This document shows positions 22,375 to 31,001 of a DNA stretch of 36,906 nucleotides, one piece after another (position 1 is the stretch's first letter; the number at the start of each line of letters is the position of its first letter). This stretch comes from Saprospiraceae bacterium UBA7328 (GTDB lineage Bacteria > Bacteroidota > Bacteroidia > Chitinophagales > Saprospiraceae): contig DKPS01000209.1 of NCBI GenBank assembly GCA_002471345.1, positions 1 to 36,906 of the forward strand, written 5' to 3'. The notes under the pieces are model-generated. The model was not told the origin of the DNA and searched no databases. It saw only the letters and a program-made list of their open reading frames with translations. The position numbers and the translations under genes are program-made.

Positions 22375-23724
22375 ATGAATAATTATTCTCTTATTGAAAA
22401 ATATAATGTTCCTGTACCCAGATATACGAGTTATCCTACAGTTCCTAACTGGACAATAAATCAACCTCGTTCAGAAGAGTGGATTTCATCCATAAATGAA
22501 CAGTTAATAAAAGACAAAGAAATTAGTCTCTACATTCATCTACCATTTTGCGAGGAGCTTTGTACTTACTGTGCTTGCAATAAGCGAATCACTAAAAACC
22601 ACTCTGTAGAATCTCCTTATATAGATAGTCTGCTGAAAGAGTGGAAATATTACATTCAGCATCTTTCAGTACGTCCGATAATTAAAGAGTTGCATTTCGG
22701 AGGCGGTACACCTACCTTTTTTAGTTCAAATGAGTTAAGAAGACTTGTAAACGGAATAGAAAAACTCTCTAAATTTTCTGACCAAAAGTTATTCAGTCTT
22801 GAAGTACATCCTAATACCACAACATATGACCAATTAAGGACACTTAGAGAATTAGGGTTTAATCGACTTAGCATTGGAGTCCAGGATGTGAATGAATTCA
22901 TATTATCCGCCATCAATAGAACACAAACAAAAGAGCAAATAGAGTTCCTCACATCAGCTAGTAATGAGTTAGGTTATGAATCTATAAACTATGACATCAT
23001 TTACGGTCTTCCTTTTCAGCGAATAGAAGATATTGAGGAAACAATGTCCTTTATTAATAATCAAAGACCAGATAGGCTCGCATTTTATAGCTATGCTCAT
23101 GTACCATGGAAAAGTAAAGGACAAAGAGCCTTCTCAGACGAAGATGTTCCTGATGGACAGGAAAAGATTTTACTCCGTCTCAAAGGAGAAGAAATTCTCA
23201 AAAAAATAGGCTATCACCATATTGGTATGGACCATTATGCTCTAGAAAGTGACACACTTTATAAATCATATATTTCTGGAAAATTGCATCGAAATTTTAT
23301 GGGATTTACAGAGTCTTCCACTAAAATTCTCATTGGACTGGGAGCATCATCAATAAGCGAAAGTCATTCTATGTATGTTCAAAATGAAAAAAATGTGGAG
23401 GCATATCAGGAGAACATAAACAGTGGGATTCTGCCATTTATTAAAGGGCATCGATTGAATAAGGCGGAGCTTCTAATAAGAGATAACATCATATCATTAA
23501 TGTGCCAAAACAGTACGAGCTGGGACAAAAATGAGGCTGCAGAGTACATTATGGAAAAGGCATTACATCGTATGTCCTCCAAAGTTCAAGAAGGCTTAGT
23601 AATAGTAGACAAAAATGTATTGCAGATTACTCCGAAAGGAAGAGCATTCGTGAGAAATATTTGTGCCGATATTGATATTCATTTTTCACACCAATCTGAA
23701 AAATTATTTAGCAAAGCACTTTAA
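22375..23724 (+). CDS. hemN: Oxygen-independent coproporphyrinogen III oxidase HemN
   Basis: The 449-residue radical SAM enzyme converts coproporphyrinogen III to protoporphyrinogen IX without oxygen. The N terminus has YNVPVPRYTSYPTVPNW, the HemN-specific block. The radical SAM motif is C59-x3-C63-x2-C66-x-C68 in HLPFCEELCTYCACNKR, the extra cysteine being typical of true HemN rather than HemW. The SAM-binding LHFGGGTPTFF, SLEVHPNTT, RLSIGVQD and DIIYGLPFQ blocks follow, then the C-terminal HemN domain. It is divergent from the cbb3 cluster and carries its own FNR-type box, consistent with haem supply under low oxygen. Confidence 0.96.
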   Translation: MNNYSLIEKYNVPVPRYTSYPTVPNWTINQPRSEEWISSINEQLIKDKEISLYIHLPFCEELCTYCACNKRITKNHSVESPYIDSLLKEWKYYIQHLSVRPIIKELHFGGGTPTFFSSNELRRLVNGIEKLSKFSDQKLFSLEVHPNTTTYDQLRTLRELGFNRLSIGVQDVNEFILSAINRTQTKEQIEFLTSASNELGYESINYDIIYGLPFQRIEDIEETMSFINNQRPDRLAFYSYAHVPWKSKGQRAFSDEDVPDGQEKILLRLKGEEILKKIGYHHIGMDHYALESDTLYKSYISGKLHRNFMGFTESSTKILIGLGASSISESHSMYVQNEKNVEAYQENINSGILPFIKGHRLNKAELLIRDNIISLMCQNSTSWDKNEAAEYIMEKALHRMSSKVQEGLVIVDKNVLQITPKGRAFVRNICADIDIHFSHQSEKLFSKAL

Positions 23725-23897
23725 GAGTCAATCAGTCTCACATGTCCATAGAATCTTTATTGCAATGGCAAATATTTTGACCATTTTTCTTACCTTGATT
23801 TCGTCGAAGACTATACAGTTTAGTTCAACTCTGATATTTCAAAAGAGAAAAAATATCAAAGGTATATCTCAATGCTAGAGGAGACTGAATTCAATAA

Positions 23898-24848
23898 ATG
23901 ACAAAATTCTATGCTATGTCTATAAAACTAAGATTGCTTCTTTTATATCTAAAATATTTCACTAAAGACAATCTCAGCATACCCCCAAATAAAATTAGAG
24001 AAGACAACGCCAAAAGGCAACCAACATTCCACAAAATACTAGAGTTCTCTCCAGAAGAACTTCATGAAGTTAGAAATGAGTGGATAGTAATGAGAGATGA
24101 ACAGTCTATACCGGTAAGAACATATAGACCTTCAACACAAAAAAACCTTCCTCTAATTATATACTTTCATGGAGGAGGTTTTGTATTGAGAAACCTCGAT
24201 TCTCATGACAGAGTATGTCGGCGACTGAGTAAGATGAACAATGCTGTAGTTGTATCAGTGGGCTACCGATTAGCACCTGAATATAAATTTCCCACACCTC
24301 ATCAGGACTGCTATGATGCAACTATTTGGGCAATAAGTAATACCAGTAATCTTGGGATTGATAAAAACAAGGTGACTGTAATGGGTGATAGTGCAGGAGC
24401 CAATTTAGCTACTGTTGTAAGTCTAATTGCAAGAGATAACAATGGACCAAAAATATCCAATCAAGTCTTGATATATCCATGTTGCGATTCAAGTAAAACT
24501 TACGATACTGAAATAGAATATAGCGAAGGATATTTCCTTACCAAAAAGCGAATGGATTGGTTTACAGATCATTACGTTCGCAAACCAGAAGATGTCTTTG
24601 AACCATTCGTATCACCAGTATTGATGGATGACCTATCTAACCTACCTCGAACATTTATTATGACAGCTGAGTATGATCCTCTCAAAGGAGAAGGGTTAGC
24701 ATACTCTAATAAACTTACAGCTGCAAATAATGATGTAAAACACCTTGAATACTCTGGTGTTATCCATGGCTTCTTTAGTATGCCAAAAATATCCAAAGAA
24801 TGTATGGAAGCTAATCAAGATATCAAAAGCTTTCTAAATTATGCTTGA
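23898..24848 (+). CDS. Alpha/beta hydrolase, hormone-sensitive lipase type
   Basis: This 316-residue esterase belongs to the HSL/GDXG family. The oxyanion motif HGGGFVLRN lies at about residue 91, and the nucleophile Ser is in MGDSAGANLATVV at about 166. The acid Asp is in TAEYDPLKGEG at about 262 and the His in GVIHGFFSMP at about 291. The catalytic triad is complete. No signal peptide is clear, so it is probably cytoplasmic or membrane-associated and acts on short-chain esters. Its TGA stop directly abuts the stop of the converging DUF5916 gene. It may be read from the hemN promoter, as no strong terminator separates them. Confidence 0.9.
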   Translation: MTKFYAMSIKLRLLLLYLKYFTKDNLSIPPNKIREDNAKRQPTFHKILEFSPEELHEVRNEWIVMRDEQSIPVRTYRPSTQKNLPLIIYFHGGGFVLRNLDSHDRVCRRLSKMNNAVVVSVGYRLAPEYKFPTPHQDCYDATIWAISNTSNLGIDKNKVTVMGDSAGANLATVVSLIARDNNGPKISNQVLIYPCCDSSKTYDTEIEYSEGYFLTKKRMDWFTDHYVRKPEDVFEPFVSPVLMDDLSNLPRTFIMTAEYDPLKGEGLAYSNKLTAANNDVKHLEYSGVIHGFFSMPKISKECMEANQDIKSFLNYA

Positions 24849-27521
24849 TCAACTATTGATAAACCGATAAGTAAATTTCATCAAGAAAATATTATCGATC
24901 TTTTTAGTAAATAGATCTTCAGAGAGTGAATCAAAAATTGGTTTGTTGGGATCCGCCGAATTAGAGGTGCTTTGTGTCCAAACTAAGAAGAATTCAGAGC
25001 CAGGTTTATATTCCCATCTCATTACAAGATTTGATCTAAATTGAAGAAAATTAAAATCAGGGTTATCAAATGAATAATCTGTTGATCCATTTCCATCCTC
25101 GTCCACATAATAGGTACCATTTCCTTCACTTTGCGTAATCATATCATTGGCGTAAAGATTAAATCTGTCCTGATAATTTTTAGCTAAAGGATCAGTGATA
25201 TATTTGAATTCGGTATAATTCCCTTTTGAGATAAAAGGTTGTCCCCAGTATTGAATACTCATATTAGGAGAGAGTGAATAATTCAACCTCAGCGACATCG
25301 AAATAGTCTTTTGATTCACTCTTCCTGTAATGTATCTGTCTTGGCCATTAAATGTGGTGCTAGATACATTCTGGATGGCTCTATTCTGATGAAAATAACG
25401 GGGAGAAAGTGAGATAGAAAGTGCATTGCTAGGCTGAGCAGACACTCCGAAATTTAAATTATGGATTCTTAATGCTCCCTTATCCGTACCTACTCCTCTA
25501 TAGTTTCCATAAAAAACGCGGTAAGTGATTTTCTTTCTATTATCGGAATTAACACCTATCCAATTGAAATATCCATTGGTTCCTCTTAATGTAGGTCCTC
25601 CAAAAAGTGCTTTTGTGAGAAGATCTTTGGTTTCATAGTTGATTCCGAGATTTAGACCCCAGGTATTTGTAAATGAAGTAAATCCATTAACATTATATGC
25701 CATCGATAAATGATCACCATTGGATGTCCATTTGCTGTATTCATTTGCATTTATCTGAAGTCTTCTTATGATCCCAAAAGGTTTTGGTGCTCTCCACCCT
25801 ACCCAAGTAAAATGATTAATAACATCAGCCGAATTGAGAAAACCGATGTCATTAATTTCGAATCCTGTGCTTCTCCAAGTGACTCCAGTTTGATATCCAA
25901 CATTGTCTTTACCCCAATAGTTAGCAAAAGTGAGTGTCCCTGCATTTCCTCCTAAACTTGTTAAAGTTGGATCTAATTCTATATAATCGGCATCCGGTCT
26001 TTGGAAATAATGCTCAAATGAACTTTGGGTTTCTTCTATTCTTGCAGCAGTTCCTTTCACGTTACTAAATGCCAAGTTTGCTCTTATTTGATATTCTCTA
26101 TTCTTCCAAGTGTGAAGAAGAGACAGACCTCCTGAGAGCGCATCAGAATGATATTGATCCTCGAGTCCTGTTCCATCTAAATTTCTTGTTACAGAAGTAA
26201 GAGTTCCAGATAATACAGTTGCCCCTTCATTAAAGTCTTGAGCTGCTCTCCCTACAAAATAATTAGTGAATGGTTCTGCAACTTTTGTTGATTTTTGACC
26301 ATTAGCACTTTGAATTTTAATATGCTCTTCGGCAGTAATACTTTCTAGTAAACCAATTGAAAAACCATTTTTCGTCTTGCCACTTACTTTCGCAGCACCA
26401 AGAATAGATGTAAAATTAGGACTGTCTGAAAATGACCCATCAGCAATATCATGACTTCCTCTGGGTCTTTGTCCAATTCTCCTTGAGTAGAATAAGTTAT
26501 CTATACCAAAAGGGCCTCCTGCATCAGCTTCTGTGAGTCTAAATTCAAAGAGGTTTGAATTTTCAACAAAGAATGGTCTTTGTTCTTGAAAAAATATTTG
26601 AAACCCATCAATATTCAATTGTGATGGATCGGCTTCTACCTGTCCAAAGTCTGGATTAATAGTAAAGTCTAGAGTGATATCTGAAGTCAGCCCAACTTTT
26701 CCATCTAATCCAATACTAGCACTTGTATTACTGCCATCCCTAAATGGATTTCCTTCCTGTTTTTCAAAGGTTTCAGCCTTCGCTAAAACATATGGTTGTA
26801 TTTCTATTTGCCTTTTAGGTTTGATGTTTTTTATTCCGTGCAATTCTCCAAACTGACTGACCCATCCACTAGAATTTTGCGGAATATGTTGCCAAGTACT
26901 CTTTTCATCAGCTCTAAAATCGCGTCGCATAATATTGAACCCCCAAACTTGTTCTTCATCACCTCCATAGCGAAGCTGACTCAAAGGTATTTTCACTTCA
27001 GCTGTCCAACCTTGTTCATCAATATTTGTCCTTGTCCCCCAAACTGGATTCCAGTTTGTATCCCAATTATTGCCATCTCCAGTTATAAACTCATCACCTC
27101 TTACTCCTGATACAGAAGCCGTAAAAGAAAATGCTGTTCTCAGATCATGATAACTATCTATGTTAATTTCCACCCAATCTCCAGGAAATCGGTCTCTTCT
27201 AGATAATCGATTTTCAATCTCCTCAGGTTCCTCATGGTGACATCTATAAGCCAGATATAGATAGGAATCATCATATAATTTCTTAAACTGAGTGCTGCGT
27301 TGTGGGACATCTCCATTATTAGGTTGCTGAACTGTAAAATCAGAGCCCCATCCCACTGAATTCCATACAGAATCATCAATTTTTCCATCAAAATTGATCG
27401 ATTGACCCGGATCTATTTTTTGCGTAATATAGATTTTTTTGGTGGTAGATTGTGTTGTGTCTTTGGGGCTTGCCCAAAGCAATATAGGGCAAAGCATGAG
27501 CAAGGTGAGTAGCTTTTTCAT
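24849..27521 (-). CDS. DUF5916 / CBM9-like outer-membrane protein
   Basis: The 890-residue protein has a signal peptide (KLLTLLMLCPILLWAS). A carbohydrate-binding family 9-like domain follows (about 35-230): INFDGKIDDSVWNSVGWG, YDDSYLYLAYRCH, GWTAEVKIPLSQLRYG and WGFNIMRRDFR. A DUF5916 barrel-type region (about 240-890) has DINPDFGQVEADPSQ-like and FFQEQRPFFVENSNLF motifs and alternating aromatic strands, ending on KFTYRFINS as an outer-membrane terminal strand. The family is widespread in Bacteroidota and often accompanies hydrolases; function is unproven. It converges with the HSL esterase without any spacer. Confidence 0.9.
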   Translation of the reverse strand: MKKLLTLLMLCPILLWASPKDTTQSTTKKIYITQKIDPGQSINFDGKIDDSVWNSVGWGSDFTVQQPNNGDVPQRSTQFKKLYDDSYLYLAYRCHHEEPEEIENRLSRRDRFPGDWVEINIDSYHDLRTAFSFTASVSGVRGDEFITGDGNNWDTNWNPVWGTRTNIDEQGWTAEVKIPLSQLRYGGDEEQVWGFNIMRRDFRADEKSTWQHIPQNSSGWVSQFGELHGIKNIKPKRQIEIQPYVLAKAETFEKQEGNPFRDGSNTSASIGLDGKVGLTSDITLDFTINPDFGQVEADPSQLNIDGFQIFFQEQRPFFVENSNLFEFRLTEADAGGPFGIDNLFYSRRIGQRPRGSHDIADGSFSDSPNFTSILGAAKVSGKTKNGFSIGLLESITAEEHIKIQSANGQKSTKVAEPFTNYFVGRAAQDFNEGATVLSGTLTSVTRNLDGTGLEDQYHSDALSGGLSLLHTWKNREYQIRANLAFSNVKGTAARIEETQSSFEHYFQRPDADYIELDPTLTSLGGNAGTLTFANYWGKDNVGYQTGVTWRSTGFEINDIGFLNSADVINHFTWVGWRAPKPFGIIRRLQINANEYSKWTSNGDHLSMAYNVNGFTSFTNTWGLNLGINYETKDLLTKALFGGPTLRGTNGYFNWIGVNSDNRKKITYRVFYGNYRGVGTDKGALRIHNLNFGVSAQPSNALSISLSPRYFHQNRAIQNVSSTTFNGQDRYITGRVNQKTISMSLRLNYSLSPNMSIQYWGQPFISKGNYTEFKYITDPLAKNYQDRFNLYANDMITQSEGNGTYYVDEDGNGSTDYSFDNPDFNFLQFRSNLVMRWEYKPGSEFFLVWTQSTSNSADPNKPIFDSLSEDLFTKKIDNIFLMKFTYRFINS

Positions 27522-27624
27522 GTAGAGTTTTTGTGACGTTTTTTCGTATGTAAGAGGTGGTTAAATCCCACTACATAATTAAAGAGCGACAGAATTATAG
27601 ATAAGTTGCATGACAAATGTTAAT

Positions 27625-27632
27625 CAAATCTA
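27625..27632 (-). promoter_or_regulatory. Candidate -7 element for the DUF5916 gene
   Basis: On the minus strand this reads TAGATTTG, a full match to TAnnTTTG. It lies about 104 bases before the DUF5916 start in the gap after the HD-domain gene. No matching -33 TTG was found at the usual distance. Confidence 0.4.
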
Positions 27633-27676
27633 AAATTCGACAAGTGCAGTATTAAGAGTGACCACTTCCTACTGAT

Positions 27677-28339
27677 TCAACTATGAATCCAATTTGGAAC
27701 ACCAACTTCTTCATAAAATTGCTCTAGAAAGGACAACATAAATTGGTGCCGCTTTTCAGCTATTTTTCTGCCGGTGGTTGTATTCATCTTATCCTTCAGC
27801 AATAATAGTTTTTCATAAAAATGGTTAATGGAGGGAGCAGAGGTATTTTTATATTCTTCTTTGGTCAAATTAATTTTGGGAAAGATTGAGGAGTCAAAGA
27901 TTATTCTATTCTTAAATCCTCCATAATTGAACGCTCTTGCTATTCCAATTGCTCCAATAGCATCAAGTCTATCTGCATCTTGAACTACATCCATTTCGTT
28001 GGATCCAAAAGTCTTTTCATCAAGACTATTCTTAAAAGACATATGTTTTATAATATTAATGACATGGTCTTTTTTCTCTTCATTTAACGATGTGCTTTCC
28101 AGGTAATTCCTTGCGGTCTGAGGACCAATATCTTCATTACCATTGTGAAATTTCGGATCTGCTATATCGTGAAGAAGAGCGGCTAATTCTACTACTTCCA
28201 TATCCACATCTTCATTTTCGGCTATCTTTTGGGCATTAATCCAGACCCTCTTTATATGATGCCAATCATGTCCACCTTCCGCATCAGCTAATTCATTCTG
28301 AACATAGACTGCTGTCTTGTTTATTAGCCTTTTGTTCAT
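27677..28339 (-). CDS. HD domain-containing phosphohydrolase
   Basis: This 220-residue cytoplasmic protein has the HD-superfamily metal site: H in GGHDWHHIKRVW (about 23-30), the HD doublet in LAALLHDIADPKFHNG (about 53-54) and the distal Asp in QDADRLDAIGAIGIARAFNY (about 130). This layout matches the YedJ-like family of predicted hydrolases, which may act on nucleotides or small phosphoesters; the substrate is unknown. Its ATG overlaps the TGA of the thioesterase gene (ATGA), and it is the last gene of a five-gene operon. Confidence 0.87.
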   Translation of the reverse strand: MNKRLINKTAVYVQNELADAEGGHDWHHIKRVWINAQKIAENEDVDMEVVELAALLHDIADPKFHNGNEDIGPQTARNYLESTSLNEEKKDHVINIIKHMSFKNSLDEKTFGSNEMDVVQDADRLDAIGAIGIARAFNYGGFKNRIIFDSSIFPKINLTKEEYKNTSAPSINHFYEKLLLLKDKMNTTTGRKIAEKRHQFMLSFLEQFYEEVGVPNWIHS

Positions 28340-28746
28340 CTTTTCTTTATCGAAGCTTTTAATGCAATGGACAATGATTCTGGAAGAACTATCGACTTTC
28401 TGATCTGCTTATCAAACAAGACCCACTTCATATGACATTCAGAATGCACGGTGTTTTTCACACTATGAATCAAGCTATGTTTTACTGTTACAACTTTATT
28501 TCCAACCTCATAAATTTCTGATATGACATGAATAGGGCTATCTTCCATAACTTCTTTAAGATACTTAATTGTTGATTCCACATAGGCAAAACCTGTATTT
28601 TCATGCATATCGTCTTGAAAATCATAACCTATACGTGCTAAAAGTTGACCACTTGCCAGGTCGAATTTTTTAGTATAAAATTGAACATTCATATGTCCAT
28701 TCGAATCGATTTCGTCGGTCATTACATAACCCCTATAAGTTTCCAT
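28336..28746 (-). CDS. Acyl-CoA thioesterase, hotdog fold
   Basis: This 136-residue protein fits the 4-HBT/YbgC-like hotdog thioesterases. It starts with the substrate strand YRGYVMTDEIDSNGHMNVQF, where D and H of the ID-x-NGHMN block are the usual active-site positions. The central helix region and the VESTIKYLKEV strand follow. Members hydrolyse acyl-CoA or hydroxybenzoyl-CoA esters in the cytoplasm. It follows the alpha/beta hydrolase gene by 9 bases and overlaps the HD gene by 4, so it is translated as part of the operon. Confidence 0.82.
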   Translation of the reverse strand: METYRGYVMTDEIDSNGHMNVQFYTKKFDLASGQLLARIGYDFQDDMHENTGFAYVESTIKYLKEVMEDSPIHVISEIYEVGNKVVTVKHSLIHSVKNTVHSECHMKWVLFDKQIRKSIVLPESLSIALKASIKKR

Positions 28747-28755
28747 AGATTTGTT

Positions 28756-29595
28756 TTAAGAATTTGTGATGTTTATCCATCCATCAATTTGGTTTTTGAA
28801 TATTTCAGGATATTTAGTCCAGTTAAAGTGATTCGTTTCTCTATTCCCTTCTACTGTAATATGCTCTATAGACGAACTAGAATTAAATTTTTCCAAAAGA
28901 TTTCTAGTAGCCTTGTGAGGTGAGAAGTCATCACCTTTGATCGTAAATGCTAATATTCTTGCCTTCGTTTTTAATAACTCAGCTTCATAGTCAATTTCCT
29001 CATTTTCAACTGTATATTTTCCTGTGATTCCATTCTTATACCAGTCTTTAATTTCTGTTTTTCCTTGTTTCCCTCCAAATCCCATTTTATGTCCAGGATA
29101 ATATCCTAAACATGAATTAATAAGCCCAATGAATCTCACTCCAATCAGCGTTTTAATTCCCGACCAGCCTCTCCAGCCTCTGTAATAGACAGAGCATGTA
29201 GCTATTAAGATCAGGCCATTTATTTTAGTGGGATATTTAGCCGAGTAGAGACAAGCCATTTGCCCGCCAAGGCTATGACCTAATAAAAATACTTTAGCAT
29301 TAGGATATTTATTTTTGATAATATTCAATATAAAATCGAGATCATGAATATGTTCTCTATATCCCCAATCCACATTTTTTGAAGCTCTGATCGATGATTT
29401 TCCTTGTCCTCTTAGATCAACACTATATACAACCCGATTTTCATTTCCTATTGCTTTCGCGTAAGCATCATAATATGACACTCTGACACCCATAGCAGGT
29501 AGAACGAGTATGACATCTTCCACCCTAGCAGGAGTATTATGAACTTTTAGTTCATTTGTAGTTCCATCCTTAAAATCAATTTTGTGGGTTGTCAT
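28756..29595 (-). CDS. Alpha/beta fold hydrolase (lysophospholipase-like)
   Basis: The 279-residue protein has the canonical alpha/beta-hydrolase order. VYSVDLRGQGKSSIRAS is the oxyanion strand (about 55-71). The nucleophile Ser is in FLLGHSLGGQMACLYSAKYP (about 107), the Asp in TIKGDDFSPHKA (about 224) and the His in ETNHFNWTKYP (about 259). It has no signal peptide. The pattern resembles monoglyceride lipase or lysophospholipase-type enzymes, but the substrate is not known. Its start overlaps the end of the DinB-like gene by 20 bases, which suggests translational coupling. Confidence 0.87.
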   Translation of the reverse strand: MTTHKIDFKDGTTNELKVHNTPARVEDVILVLPAMGVRVSYYDAYAKAIGNENRVVYSVDLRGQGKSSIRASKNVDWGYREHIHDLDFILNIIKNKYPNAKVFLLGHSLGGQMACLYSAKYPTKINGLILIATCSVYYRGWRGWSGIKTLIGVRFIGLINSCLGYYPGHKMGFGGKQGKTEIKDWYKNGITGKYTVENEEIDYEAELLKTKARILAFTIKGDDFSPHKATRNLLEKFNSSSSIEHITVEGNRETNHFNWTKYPEIFKNQIDGWINITNS

Positions 29596-30043
29596 TATTC
29601 TTATTAAGAGCCTTGTTTATGTGAATCATGTGATGATCAGCATGCCAAACGACTTTGTCAAATTCTTCTTTTAATGTCCTATTTCCGGTCTCATTATGAA
29701 TATAAAAATTGGCCCCATGACTGAGATAAAACTGTTCTGCAAGATGATAAACCGCTTTTCTGATAGATACAAACTGGTCAAGACTAATTTGAAGAGGCAT
29801 ATTATTATAATCTAATCCATCACACCATGCATCTTGATCGAACCCCCAGACTATTTGACCAGGTTTTGAAATTGCTCTTCTAATACGATCATAAAGGACA
29901 CTTTCTGCATCAGCTATGTGATGGAGAATCTGTTTGATATTCCATTTGTTAGGGCCATACTTTTTTTGAAGCTCTGTATCATTTAGTGAGAAGTAGTACA
30001 ATACCTCTCTCTCAGTTCTCTTAAGGTCGTCAAGTATTTTCAT
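29576..30043 (-). CDS. DinB family protein
   Basis: This 155-residue all-helical protein is of the DinB/YfiT type. Metal-ligand histidines are visible in KQILHHIADAESVLYDRI (about 40-42) and VWHADHHMIHINKAL (about 133-140), the expected His triad. The GPNKWNIKQILHH block is the family start. Such proteins are metal-dependent; some are bacillithiol or other thiol S-transferases, and DinB itself is damage-inducible, but the activity of this one is unknown. It starts 2 bases after the universal stress protein gene. Confidence 0.87.
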   Translation of the reverse strand: MKILDDLKRTEREVLYYFSLNDTELQKKYGPNKWNIKQILHHIADAESVLYDRIRRAISKPGQIVWGFDQDAWCDGLDYNNMPLQISLDQFVSIRKAVYHLAEQFYLSHGANFYIHNETGNRTLKEEFDKVVWHADHHMIHINKALNKNNDNPQN

Positions 30044-30045
30044 TT

Positions 30046-30846
30046 TTATCTCATAAAAAGAATAGGTATTTCACTCCTAAAAGTAAACTCACTACTCACA
30101 GATGGATAAGTTAATTCTTTGAAAAAAGAATAGGTATTAAAATGAAGAGCTAGCAATCCACTCTTATTTTCTTTAATATATTTCGAAATTGCTTTTCTTG
30201 GTCTAATTTCCTGAGCTATATGAACAGGGTATACTTTCCTCTTCATTTTTATCGATATGTCTATTTCATCACTCTTTTTATCTACGACTGTCAAAAGTTC
30301 TGGCTGGTAACCCAACATTTTACTTTTATTGATCAATTTAGCACAAGAGTTACTAAATAGTTTATCAAATCGTAAAGCAACACAAGCCTTATCTGAAGTC
30401 TTTTCTAGGTCAAATGCTATTGGCACAACTATAGTAGGAATGATAGACAATTTTAAAGTAGAGAAAGTATTGCTTCCTATAAATGCTTCTTTAATCCATG
30501 AAGCTCCTTTGGATCCCATTACAATGAGATCAAAATCTTCTTGAAGTGATACATTTATTACTTGCTTACTTACATCTCCATATCTTATGATTGTTTCTTT
30601 ATTAAGGTAAGAAGGAGTTTTAAAACCTGAAATAAAATTTTTTGTTTTTGAATCTACAATACTTCGATCTTCCTCCTTGACCAACTCTCTCATCTTATGA
30701 ATAAGCTTGGTACCAGAACGAGAAGGAACTGACGAAACATGCAACATATGTATCTTAGCCTTTGTATTCTTTCCTAAAGAAAGTGCATACATAAGTGCTT
30801 TTTTACTTGCATCTGAAAAGTCAATAGGAACTAAAATTTTGATCAT
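30046..30846 (-). CDS. Universal stress protein, two-domain
   Basis: This 266-residue protein starts with the UspA strand MIKILVPIDFSDASKKALMY. Residues 1-145 form a complete UspA domain with the ATP-binding loop MGSKGASWIKEAFIGSNT and the closing strand IIPTIVVP. Residues 150-266 look like a second, degenerate UspA domain that lacks the Gly-rich loop. Tandem forms like this are common in Bacteroidota. It leads a five-gene operon; a perfect TACCTTTG element lies 26 bases before its ATG. Confidence 0.9.
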   Translation of the reverse strand: MIKILVPIDFSDASKKALMYALSLGKNTKAKIHMLHVSSVPSRSGTKLIHKMRELVKEEDRSIVDSKTKNFISGFKTPSYLNKETIIRYGDVSKQVINVSLQEDFDLIVMGSKGASWIKEAFIGSNTFSTLKLSIIPTIVVPIAFDLEKTSDKACVALRFDKLFSNSCAKLINKSKMLGYQPELLTVVDKKSDEIDISIKMKRKVYPVHIAQEIRPRKAISKYIKENKSGLLALHFNTYSFFKELTYPSVSSEFTFRSEIPILFMR

Positions 30847-30871
30847 ATCGAAAAGTGTAGTAAATAAGATA

Positions 30872-30879
30872 CAAAGGTA
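30872..30879 (-). promoter_or_regulatory. Promoter -7 element of the universal stress protein operon
   Basis: On the minus strand this reads TACCTTTG, a perfect TAnnTTTG. It forms one arm of an inverted repeat (aaaggta, 9-nt gap, taccttt, 30873-30895) that could be an operator overlapping the promoter. Confidence 0.55.
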
Positions 30880-30970
30880 TGATTATGTTACCTTTTGTGT
30901 AAACATATAATGAAATTCATACTAGAACTAAAGCTTATAATAAGAGCTTTTCATTTTGAACTTGTCATCT

Positions 30971-30978
30971 TACATTTG
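30971..30978 (+). promoter_or_regulatory. Candidate -7 element of the TonB plug-domain gene
   Basis: The sequence TACATTTG fully matches TAnnTTTG and lies 23 bases before the ATG at 31002, giving a short leader. No ideal -33 TTG is seen. Confidence 0.5.
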
Positions 30979-31001
30979 ACCAAGAATTAAAGATCTCCCA
31001 A

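Noticed and set aside
30902..30915. FNR box upstream of the universal stress protein operon
   Set aside because: The position predicted from the -7 element holds no TGA-N6-TCA core, so there is no evidence for this control.
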